A stretch of 64,000 nucleotides of DNA, taken from positions 744,001 to 808,000 of the forward strand of contig JAGMUV010000004.1 in NCBI GenBank assembly GCA_020744425.1, written 5' to 3'. A model generated the notes under the pieces. That model saw only the letters and a list, made by a program, of their open reading frames with translations, was not told the DNA's origin and searched no databases. The position numbers were made by a program, and so were the translations under genes. Source of the stretch: Dactylonectria macrodidyma (taxonomy: Eukaryota > Ascomycota > Sordariomycetes > Hypocreales > Nectriaceae). Each line of letters opens with the position of its first letter. Positions within the stretch are counted from its first letter, which is position 1. Shown here in pieces: positions 55,443 through 64,000 of this stretch.

Positions 55443-56532
55443 ATGAATCCGAAAAACGAATTTGCGACCGCCGCCCGGGATATGATCTTCTCTGATGGGG
55501 GTCCTTCCCAGAGGGATGAAGGCCAAGACGGCGATGCTATCGATGACGACGGCGATGCTGATGAGGAGATGGTCATGGCCAAGAGAAATTTCACCCAGTT
55601 GAGAATCCAAAAACGAAACTCAGAGGCGGGTCTCATGAAGAAAGTCATCCCTTTTCATTGGGCTCCGATGCTCTCACCCCTGACTGAGAATGATATCGAG
55701 ACCTGTGTGACGCTCGAGAACGCTGCTTTGTCTGACCCAACTCATCGTGCAAGCAGAGAAAATGTATGTCGGCTCTATGCCCCTTACCTCTTGCCCATGT
55801 TTCCTTGATCGTCTGGTAACACAAACTTCTTTCTACAAACTAACGCATCCTTCCTAGATCGAGTACCGCATCCGGAAGTCTGGGGGCGTGTGCTATGGCT
55901 TGTTCAACACTTACAGACCCGGTGAGGCAAAAGACTGGCGGATTGCGACAATGGACCTCAGTCGACCAGTCGAATCTGGACGTACCGATCATGCCAAGCA
56001 TGTTATGTTCGCTCACATTCTTGCGACGATTGGTAAACATCCAGTCATCACGGACGCCGATATGGAATTCCCCGAAAATTGGAGGGATCCCGTTGCCTCC
56101 AAGGGCTCACCTCTCGGTCATCAATCGTCGGGAAGAACCGTGTGTCTCCATTCATGTGCTGTGTGTCCTGAGGTTCAAGGTGTCGGCATCGGTAAGACAG
56201 CTATGAAGGCTTACCTCCAACTCATGAATGAATCCGGGATGGCAGATCGGGTTGCTTTGATCTGCAAGCCAGTGAGTCCAAATCTGATATAAACCGGGAT
56301 TCCGTCCCCTTTCTGACAAGCATAGTACTCGGTCCAGTTTTATAAGTGCTTTGGCTTCAGAGATCTTGGCCTCAGCACGGAGGCCCTCGCTGGCCAAGGG
56401 TGGCACGCCATGGCAAGTATATTTCACATCTGTTCAACGGCAGCTCAGACACTAACCATCTTGCAGGTCCTCGACCTAGTTGGGCCACGACCAAAGATCA
56501 AAGAAGAGCCGACCAGAGTGAAGCGAACTTAG
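55443..56532 (+). CDS. GNAT-family N-acetyltransferase (arylalkylamine NAT-like)
   Basis: Acetyl-CoA-dependent transferase of the GNAT superfamily; layout resembles arylalkylamine/polyamine acetyltransferases. Exons 55443-55763, 55858-56271, 56326-56412 and 56467-56532; 295 residues. Introns: GTATGT..CTAG (94 bp), GTGAGT..ATAG (54 bp), and a GC-AG intron GCAAGT..TGCAG (54 bp) with a CTAACC branch. Motifs: substrate/entry helix LSPLTENDIETCVTLENAAL, acetyl-CoA loop VQGVGIGKTAMKAYL (Q/RxxGxG/A type), and the typical end YSVQFYKCFGFRDLGLS then WHAM|VLDL. The alternative GT donor four bases inside the third intron would give MASPRPSW.., losing the conserved beta-strand MVLDL, so the GC donor is preferred. 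A 75-residue acidic N-terminal extension precedes the domain. The substrate is not determinable. Confidence 0.88.
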
Positions 56533-57717
56533 CCCCGTGATGAGACTTGCCTCTCAGACACAGGCCACTTCCTGAACCCTCTCCAACTGCCAAAGTCCCA
56601 GTCGTTGATTGCAGAATCAGGCTCATCCGCTAGCTCTCGTGTTGCAACGACTCCCCAGGGTTCTTGAGACACCCGAAACATCTCTTTATAGTCGCATAGC
56701 TGGTCTAGAAGAATTCACCTGTGATTTCTCGGCTCTCCTCGTACTTGAAATTTCTCATCTTTGGATGAACACAGTCAGAATGCAACATCCAGTCCGTAGA
56801 AGTGAACCATCACACTTCGCATGTGCTATCTTCTAGGAAACCGGGTCTACCATGGTACAATCCCAAATAGCAGACAATGCTACGCTAAGCAGGGCCAGGT
56901 TCTTGCGTCACATCCATGAAGACTGACAAAGCTGTCGGTCCAATAATCAATTTAGTGCGAAAAGGGTTGTGGTGATGAAGATGGCCCAATTAAGATATAC
57001 TACTAGTCAGAGCCTTTGAGAAGGTCGAGGGCACGATAAAGGCAGCGGGCTGCCGCCTTGGACTTTGCGCACCATATTCCCGCTTCAAAAGAAGCTCATT
57101 GATATCTTCAGCGAGTCTCATTCCTTTCTTTTGCATGTTTCCTCCGATCTTTCATTGATCCTTCCAAGGTCTGCTTTTTGGACTTCCGGTGGGGAGTAAA
57201 AATAGTGTGTGCATGTGCTAATTGTACTGTGCGGAAAACTCCAGAAAGTAGGCGCTGCTAACGAAGGGTCGGGGTCATTCACAAGCCTTTTGGCAAAAAA
57301 ATTTTGTCCACCAGTGACTGTCGAAAAATGGGGGTCGCACGCGATGGTAGAGTAAGTTGTTGCTTTATCTAAGTATCTAGATCTATGGTGTGCAATGGTT
57401 TCTGCCACCCCTCGAGAACTCAATTTTCACCCCCGCCGAACCCCACCAACAAAACACATCCATCCCAGACCTACCTTACCTAAGGAACGCAACTTCGGCA
57501 CGACGACGGGACTGCAAACTTGATTCACTTACCACCTGGAATCCCTTAATTGCGGCTCCAGTTACCTAGCAACCTCAGCTCAACAAAGGTGAGATACAAC
57601 TGACGCTGACAACGATGTTTTCTCCACATTCTAACCCGTCCAAGATCAAGCACGTCCCCTGTCTTACTGCCGACTTGTACCCCCAAGAACTTCATCTGGA
57701 CTACAATATCTCCCGCA
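56533..57717. other. intergenic, promoter and leader of URA5
   Basis: 3' flank of the GNAT gene and upstream region of URA5. Small frames look random. The last ~130 bp likely holds the URA5 leader with a candidate 5' UTR intron. Confidence 0.55.
57589..57644 (+). other. candidate 5' UTR intron of URA5
   Basis: AAAG|GTGAGA donor at 57589, TTCTAAC branch-like site at 57629-57635 and CCAAG acceptor at 57643-57644: a 56 bp fungal-type intron. Splicing would remove an upstream ATG at 57615 whose frame overlaps the URA5 start. Sequence-only inference. Confidence 0.45.
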
Positions 57718-58413
57718 ATGTCTTCTCAGCTCGCCCCCTACAAGCAGGAGTTCCTGCAATCCGCCATCTCTGGCGGCGTCCTCAAGTTCGGCAGCTTCGA
57801 GCTCAAGTCCAAGCGTATTTCCCCTTACTTCTTCAACGCGGGTCTCTTCCATACTACACGCTTGGCTGGCGCAATTGCCACGGCATTCGCCCAGGCCGTC
57901 GTCGAAGCCAGGAAGGCTGGCTTGGAGTTTGATATCATCTTTGGTCCCGCCTACAAGGGCATCCCTATCGCTGCCACAATTGCCGTCGAGCTCGGCAGGC
58001 TAGCGCCCGAAACCCTCGATACCGTCTCTTACTCTTTCGATCGCAAGGAAGCCAAGGACCACGGCGAGGGCGGCAACATTGTTGGTGCACCTCTCAAGGG
58101 AAAGCGGGTGCTAATTGTCGACGACGTGATCACTGCTGGTACTGCCAAACGAGAGGCCATCGACAAGATCCGCAAAGAGGGTGGCATTGTCGTTGGCATC
58201 GCCGTTGCCCTGGATCGGATGGAGAAGCTTCCTGCTGCTGACGACTCCAAGCCCGGACCCAGTGCCATTGGTGAGCTTCGAAAGGAGTATGGCATTCCCA
58301 TCTTCGCCATCTTGACCCTAGATGATATCATCGAGGGCATGAAGAGCTTTGCCTCAGCGGAGGACATCCAGAAAACTGAAGAGTACCGCCAGAAGTACAA
58401 GGCCACCGACTAG
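57718..58413 (+). CDS. URA5: orotate phosphoribosyltransferase
   Basis: Fifth step of de novo UMP synthesis: orotate + PRPP to orotidine monophosphate. A single exon of 231 residues, normal for fungal OPRTase. Begins [20 protein letters not shown]. Key motifs: [18 protein letters not shown] (substrate loop), [20 protein letters not shown] (catalytic region with conserved AYKGI), a flexible loop [13 protein letters not shown] that closes over the active site, and the PRPP-binding signature [13 protein letters not shown] with Asp135-Asp136. It has no fused OMP decarboxylase, as expected in fungi where the two enzymes are separate. It acts in the cytosol as a dimer. Loss normally gives uracil auxotrophy with 5-FOA resistance (family knowledge). 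Confidence 0.97.
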   Translation: MSSQLAPYKQEFLQSAISGGVLKFGSFELKSKRISPYFFNAGLFHTTRLAGAIATAFAQAVVEARKAGLEFDIIFGPAYKGIPIAATIAVELGRLAPETLDTVSYSFDRKEAKDHGEGGNIVGAPLKGKRVLIVDDVITAGTAKREAIDKIRKEGGIVVGIAVALDRMEKLPAADDSKPGPSAIGELRKEYGIPIFAILTLDDIIEGMKSFASAEDIQKTEEYRQKYKATD

Positions 58414-59182
58414 ACAAACAAATTTGAATAGACCATATGTTATTGCGACAACACCTTTCGCACCATATGGCAGAAATTGCGATGCATTCGCCCTGCCCTT
58501 AAGCCCCCTTGCTAGCCTCCATTTAAAGCTCTAGTTATCCCAGTCCTAAGTTACCTACGCTCTGACTCATAATGTAACGGCAACTCCGTTACAATCAACC
58601 TTGCGGCGACTACCTGGTTTTATAGCTCACCACGCTTCTAGCCACCAGTTTCATTAGCAACTACTTCTCACGGCCTGATTCAACGCCTGCTTCGTCAATA
58701 ACTACGGCACTATCCATGGCTTGGCTAAGGTAAACTTGTTGACCGCTTCAGTTCTCATTAGTGCTTGACATCTTGAGAGCCTTGTCGCCGCTGGCTCCTT
58801 GCAGTCTCAGCTAGGGCCCCAACCTCAATGCGATCGGCCTCCCCTCTGTGGAACTTTAGAGATCATTGTACTGATAGAGTCATTTTAACATACATATTAT
58901 AAATTTAATGCTGTTATTATTCCTATTCTTTTTTTTCTTTTACTACTTAACCTTTAGGCCTCCCTCCGGGTGAATGCAACTGAAATCGGATATCTTCAAT
59001 TATGACGTTTTATAATCTACGTTGGTTCACTAGATGGTTTCTTTATCTGAATTTTCTTCTCTAATTGAGTAATACATGGCTCTTAACATTTTCTCGCTCT
59101 ACAATGGGCTTAACTGGTGTGCGCACTGTTTTTCTTCCTCCCAAGGGTTCTGGACGGACATCTCCCTCGACAAGCCCAAGCG

Positions 59183-59204
59183 CAGAGTGACAAAAGTCAC
59201 TCTG
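59183..59204. promoter_or_regulatory. perfect inverted repeat CAGAGTGAC-AAAA-GTCACTCTG
   Basis: Two 9 bp arms match perfectly around an AAAA spacer, ~170 bp upstream of the NOG1 start codon. It could be a dimeric factor site or an RNA hairpin if transcribed. The binding protein is unknown. Confidence 0.5.
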
Positions 59205-59223
59205 GTCACTTTACCACGAACGG

Positions 59224-59237
59224 GCTTATCGATAAGC
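59224..59237. promoter_or_regulatory. 14 bp palindrome GCTTATCGATAAGC (two opposed GATA sites)
   Basis: Perfect palindrome holding TTATC and GATAA back to back, 20 bp after the first inverted repeat. GATA factors in fungi bind such sites; use here is inference. Confidence 0.5.
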
Positions 59238-59374
59238 AGACCCCCGCCACGACTCCACCCACGTCTTTGGAAAAAAAAATTGACCGCCCAACTGAATTTG
59301 CCATCTCGACTCGTCTCGCTCCGTCTCGAGAAGCCGTCCGCCGTGCAGAAACATCCATCGCCAGATTGCCCACC

Positions 59375-61553
59375 ATGAAGACGACCTGGAAGGATATCCC
59401 CCCCGTTCCCACTCAACAGGAGTTCCTGGACATCGTGCTGAGCAGGACCCAGCGCAAACTGCCCACTCAGATCCGCGCTGGCTTCCAAATCAGCCGTATT
59501 CGAGGTTCGCATTGCCCCAGCCTCCGGCATACTACTTCCCCGACAGCTTCGCCCTCGCTTTCCCGTCGCTAACACTTCTCTCGCAGCCTTCTACACTCGA
59601 AAGGTCAAGTTCACCCAAGAGACTTTCTCGGAGAAGTTTGGCGCCATCCTCGAGAGCTTTCCTCGACTGCAGGACATCCACCCTTTCCACAAGGACCTGC
59701 TCAACACCCTCTACGATGCCGACCACTTCAGAATCGCCCTCGGCCAGATGTCGACGGCCAAGCACCTGATCGAGACTATCTCCAGAGATTACGTCCGCCT
59801 GCTTAAGTACGGACAGTCGTTGTACCAGTGCAAGCAGCTCAAGCGTGCTGCCCTCGGTCGCATGGCCACCCTCATCAAGCGCCTCAAGGACCCATTGATG
59901 TACCTCGACCAGGTCCGTCAACATTTGGGCCGTCTTCCCTCGATTGACCCCAACACTCGAACTCTGGTCATCTGCGGCTACCCCAACGTTGGAAAGTCCA
60001 GCTTCCTGCGCAGCGTTACCCGCGCCGACGTCGATGTCCAACCCTACGCCTTTACCACCAAGAGCTTGTTCGTCGGTCACTTCGACTACAAATACCTGCG
60101 ATTCCAGGCCATTGATACTCCTGGAATTCTTGATCACCCTCTTGAGGAGATGAATACCATCGAGATGCAGAGGTATGTCGATCAACACAAGCCACTATCG
60201 CCACCGTACTAACAGCATACAGCATCACTGCCATTGCCCACTTGAGATCCGCCATCATGTATTTTATGGATCTTTCCGAGCAGTGTGGCTACACCGTCAC
60301 TTCCCAGATGGCACTTTTCAAGAGCATCAAGCCCCTTTTCGCTAACAAGCTCGTCTTCGTCGTTATCAACAAGATCGACGTCACCCGAGTGGAGGACTTG
60401 GAGCCCGAGCTGCAAGCGGAGCTCCAGAGCCTCCTCAAGCCCGGCGAGGTCGAGTTGCTTCAGCTCTCTTGCAACACCCAGGAGGGTGTACAGGAAGTCA
60501 AGAACGCCGCTTGCGAGCGCTTGATTGCCGAGCGAGTAAACCAGAAGTTGAAGGCTGGAACCAACACTAGTGGAGATATCGGCGGCAGACTGGCCGACGT
60601 CATGTCTCGAATCCACGTTGCTCAGCCCATGGGCGGCAAGAAGCTGGAGACTTTCATCCCCGAGGGTATCAAGGACCGCAAGAAGTACGACAAGAACGAC
60701 CCCGAACGCCGAAGAACTGCTCGGGATATCCAGGACGAGAACGGCGGCGCTGGTGTTTACAATGTTGACTTGCGTGATGACTATCTCCTCGCCAACCCTG
60801 AGTGGAAGTACGACAAGGTCCCTGAGATCTTCGAGGGCAAGAACGTATATGACTTCGTCGATCCCGATATCGAGGCCAAATTGCAGGCTCTTGAAGAGGA
60901 GGAGGAAAAGCTCGAGGCTGAAGGATTCTACGACTCAGACGAGGAGATTGAGGATGATGAAGAGGCTGAGGTCATGCGCAAGGCGGAGATCATCCGCGAG
61001 AAGCAGCAGCTGATCCGCAATGAGGCTCGCATGAAGAAGAGACTCAAGAATCAGGCCATCATTCCCCGCAAGAGCATGAGAAAGCCCCTCTCCGAGTTCG
61101 AGGACGCCCTCGACTCGCTCGGTGTCGACACCACCGAGATTGCCGAGCGCGCCCGCTCCAAGTCTCGCCCCCGCGGCCGCTCGCTCTCTCGCAGTCGCCT
61201 GGGCACCGAAGATCCCGATGCCATGGATGTTGATAGCCGCAGCGGTACTCCTCGCGACCGTCTTCGCTCCAAGAGCCGTGCCCGCTCCATGAGCCGCCTC
61301 CCTGCCACCAACCGTCTCCAAGACGGTGTCCAGGACGAAGGAACCCGAACCAAGGCCGAGCGCATCGCCAAGCTCAACCAGAAGCGCATGAACCGCATGG
61401 CCCGACAGGGAGAGGGAGATCGACACACCACCGCCTCGCTCATCAAGCATCTGGTAAGTTCTATTCGTTCCGTGCCCATAAAAAGCAGACTGCTAACATC
61501 CAACCCTCCAGGTTGCCGGAAAGCGTGGCATGGGCAAGACATCCCGACGATGA
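59375..61553 (+). CDS. NOG1: nucleolar GTPase Nog1 (60S ribosome assembly)
   Basis: Essential Obg-type GTPase that joins pre-60S particles in the nucleolus and blocks the peptide tunnel exit until maturation. Exons 59375-59504, 59587-60172, 60223-61453 and 61512-61553; 662 residues; introns 82, 50 and 58 bp, the last two with CTAAC branches. Joins: [30 protein letters not shown] and [17 protein letters not shown]. The N-terminal helical bundle is ~1-165. G1 is GYPNVGKSS at 174, G3 DTPG at ~220 and G4 NKID at 288-291. The NOGCT region follows ([26 protein letters not shown]), then an Arg/Ser-rich tail ([12 protein letters not shown]) and the conserved basic C-terminus. Without the 42 nt last exon the protein would lose [11 protein letters not shown], which is invariant in the family. 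Confidence 0.96.
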
Positions 61554-62119
61554 GAGAAAAAAAAGTACATCTTGCTTCCTTTCCGCCTTCCAGCTTGTCT
61601 TTGTCTTTTTGCATGCCATGGTCGTAGGTCGTGGGTTGCTCGGGAGTTCGGGGCGTATGGGATGGTTTGTTCCGCAGGGGAGCGAGACTCGCCAAAAGTA
61701 TTTTACTCTGCAAGTGGGTTTCTTGCGATGACCCCCAGGTCGGCTAGATAGATATTTACGGCACCCCCTGCTAACACCCTGAAAAGGGGGGGGTTGCCTG
61801 GGACGTTTTATATCATGATCATGAGATGTCAGTCAGTACCAAAATTCATTCATCTTCCAAGGAAATGTATCTCAGTCAGTCGATTGACCACTCTCATCAC
61901 TTTCTATCCAATAACATGATCCAAAGGGGAAGCGTATATCAAAGATGTATATTTCATCACTATGCGTAGCATTTACAGAATAGGACCTCGCCTTGCCGTA
62001 TGGATTACTATGCAATGTCAAGGATACGGTAAAGCAGGTCGTCGTTTACACACTGAAACAAGACGCACGAGATTCGTCCTAACGCACTTTCACATGCATC
62101 GCCAGTATTGATCGAGCAT
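61554..62119. other. intergenic, convergent 3' flanks
   Basis: Between the 3' ends of NOG1 and the GDI gene. T-rich after the NOG1 stop codon. No gene is seen. Confidence 0.6.
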
Positions 62120-64000
62120 TTATTGGTCACCTGCGACCTGGATACCGTCCCTCAAACCCTCAACTACAAGCTCCTCGCCTGCGCAACGGCGGTAGATGTC
62201 CTTGACGTCGTCGGTAGTGGTCTCGAAGTGGCTGGTAGCATCGTAGCTCTTGGAAATGTAGATGTTGTCGTTGGAGCCGTCCTCGAGTGGCTCGGAGATG
62301 GGGATGGGAGGGCCCTTTATGAGAGTAGTCACATCAGTCTCTTGTTCGATCACATCAAGTAGGTTCAGAGGGCGTACCATAAACTGCTCCTCGATCTTGC
62401 CGAGGCGCTCCAGACCAGGCTGAAGCTCGAGGTGGTGGTTGGCCGAGGTCTCGGCGATGGTCGAGACGATGGCGATCCAATAGCCCTTGGGGCAAACATT
62501 GTGGGCGGATGAGACGCAAGCGATGTAGATATCTGGAACATGTCAGATTTAGCACGTTGGGACAAGAAAAATGGAAATGGGCGATCTTACCGTTCTTGCG
62601 GCCGACCTGGGACTGAGGAATGATGAGCTGAGAGGAGTCGCTGTCGTTGGTACCAGCGAGAGGGTGCGTCAAGATGCAGATGGCGCGGACGACGTGACCG
62701 ACAACCTTTGTCTTTCCGGCAAAATAGGAGGGGTCACCAAGAATCATCTTTGCCTTAGTCTCAAACTTCATCTCCTCAACGCCAGTCATGGTAGCCTTAA
62801 TTCCAACGGCCTTGGAACCCTCGTACAGGATTTCATCGACATTGGTGTTGAGCATGTAGGTGCCACCATAGATGGCAGACAGGCGGGCGAAGCCCTGGGG
62901 GAGCTCGCCAAGACCATACAGAGGGTAGATGTAGGGGGACTTGCCGTACCGGGCGACAGAGTTACCATAGAGGCGGATGCGCTCGATGGCCTCCGGGGCC
63001 TGGCCCTTGGCACCGATGTGCTCATCAGTGAGGTAGAGAGCCATTGCATGGCCAATGAAGTCGCGGGTGGAGGTCTCGAGACCGAATTTGTCGTAGACGT
63101 CTTTCAAAGCCACGGTGTTCATGTCAAGGCCTAGATAGTTGGCGTGGTCGTCAGCCCCTGGTCTCCCAAAAGAGGTTCTTCGGCCCCTCCCTCTTCGCGG
63201 TTCTATCAACTTGGGGGAAACAAACCCTTGTGCGTGGCGGGGTCCTTGGGGTCAAAGGTGCCAACCCACTCAATGAAGGACTTCATGCGACGCTTCTCAA
63301 AGATGCCCATGAGGGGGGACTTGAGAGCCTCGCCGGCATCCGATGGGACCTTTGCAACGGTAGCCTTGGGGCTGGCGCCCTGTTGGACATAGCTGCCCGC
63401 AACCTGCTTGAATTCGAGGTATCGGGTGACATCGGTGGAGACGAGGATGTTGGTCAGCTCGCCTGAGGACATGAGGAATTTGGGAACGAGATCGATGTTC
63501 CAGTCGTTGAGGCGGCCATACTTCTTCCAGGGCTCCTCACCCTGGTTGTAGTTGCCATACTTCTTGAAGAGCTATTATTGTTTTCGTTTGTTAGAAAGCT
63601 GTCGGTCCATGGGGCTTGGTTCGGAACAGGGAGTGGGGGGGTTGCTTGCATACCGCCTCGAGGTTCACGGAAGCAGCCTCGCTAGAGCAGGGATCAGTTT
63701 GGTATTCATGGAGCACCGAGAGAAGCCACCCAGTGATGCTAGAGTTGGATTTGAACTCACCCGCCATAGTGATCGTTGCGGTCGATGTGGAGGACCTTCT
63801 TGCCCTTGACGCTCAGAACACTGGATGCACTGTCAGCGGACCGACCCAAGCAGCATTGACACCGACGGCAGCACTGATTGCGGGCACTGGCATCATACAG
63901 CCAGCGCGGCTTCGGGGCATCGTAACATGGTGATATAGTACAGAGGGGTAGCTAGAAGCTCTCACATACCCGGACAGAATACACTCGGTCAATCCTGCAG
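62120..64000 (-). CDS. GDI1: Rab GDP-dissociation inhibitor (5' end beyond window)
   Basis: Extracts GDP-bound Rab GTPases from membranes and recycles them, essential for secretion. Visible exons: 63970->64000 (LTECILSG), 63761-63820, a 28 nt exon 63654-63681, 63226-63571, 62591-63130, 62378-62532 and 62120-62314. Phases fit throughout: SG|VLSVKGKKVLHIDRNDHYGG|EAASVNLEA|LFKKYGNYNQGEEPWKKYG, ATHKG|LDMNTVALKDVYDKF, GRKN|DIYIACVSSAHNV and EEQFM|GPPIPISEPLEDGS. Family marks: dinucleotide-fold remnant, MSSGELTNIL, RDFIGHAMALYLTDE (the Rab-binding/mobile-effector region) and TTDDVKDIYRR. The last intron (62315-62377, 63 bp) is stop-free and a multiple of three, so unspliced reading frames look continuous. 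The start codon and the GxGxxG turn lie past 64000. It could be confused with Rab escort protein, but length and motifs fit GDI. Confidence 0.93.

Larger units (their letters stand above)
58414..59374. other. intergenic, promoter of NOG1
   Basis: URA5 3' flank, then an AT-rich patch (58865-59065) unlike its surroundings, then the NOG1 promoter with two perfect palindromes at 59183-59204 and 59224-59237. A 100-residue frame across the promoter (59076-59378) has no support. Confidence 0.55.

Noticed and set aside
59076..59378. 100-codon frame across the NOG1 promoter
   Set aside because: No motifs, ends at the NOG1 start, and contains the palindromes; better read as promoter and leader.
62120..62380. 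GDI C-terminus starting MVRPLNLLDVIEQ
   Set aside because: Those residues come from a stop-free intron; splicing gives the conserved QFM|GPPIP join.
63745..63765. GGGTGAGTTCAAATCC resembling a tRNA B-box on the minus strand
   Set aside because: It is the GDI exon/intron donor region; no A-box, acceptor stem or cloverleaf can be drawn.

Overview
This window is nuclear DNA of a filamentous ascomycete (Pezizomycotina, almost certainly Sordariomycetes and probably Hypocreales). I infer this from short 48-170 bp GT..AG introns with CTRAC-like branch points, a Zn2Cys6 regulator, a fungal DUF2415/WD40 protein, gene spacing, and the look of the proteins. I see no bacterial features, tRNA, rRNA or CRISPR. 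Species cannot be named from sequence alone.

Layout. 1-5.4 kb: 3' end of a likely regulator, a small one-pass membrane protein (-) and a PH-domain protein (-), then a 6.3 kb gap without a supportable gene. 11.7-20.7 kb: a Ser/Pro-rich coiled-coil protein (+), an L-2-hydroxyglutarate dehydrogenase-like gene broken by an in-frame stop (+), a DUF2415/WD40 protein (-), and a decayed member of a fungal protein family (-) that carries an internal inversion and two frameshifts. 22-41.7 kb is a dense housekeeping block: mitochondrial Hsp70 SSC1 (+), a small membrane protein (-), SRP68 (-), a HIRAN/SNF2/RING ATPase of the HLTF/Rad5 type (+), gamma-tubulin complex component GCP2/Spc97 (-), proteasome alpha5 (+) and a Zn2Cys6 transcription factor (-). 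A 6.5 kb gene-free gap follows. 48.2-64 kb: rRNA methyltransferase RRP8 (+), DDI1 (-), a gap holding a small TIR element, a GNAT acetyltransferase (+), orotate phosphoribosyltransferase URA5 (+), ribosome-assembly GTPase NOG1 (+) and Rab GDI (-, cut by the window end).

The genes do not form an operon or an evident biosynthetic cluster. They are ordinary cell machinery (mitochondrial import, SRP targeting, proteasome and ubiquitin shuttling, microtubule nucleation, ribosome biogenesis, pyrimidine synthesis, vesicle traffic). I rebuilt splice models by hand from reading-frame continuity and family knowledge: 35 coding introns, two of which use GC donors and one of which splits a start codon.

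I did not find a convincing new multi-gene system. The most unusual items are: (i) a ~329 bp inversion inside the gene at 18.6-20.7 kb, where the middle third of the protein is encoded on the opposite strand; (ii) the stop codon in the L2HGDH-like gene; (iii) a DDI1 start codon split AT|G by an intron; (iv) GC-AG introns in proteasome alpha5 (also frame-preserving and stop-free) and in the GNAT gene; (v) a ~246 bp TIR element near 54.2 kb; (vi) two perfect palindromes upstream of NOG1; (vii) a T18-G24 homopolymer junction.
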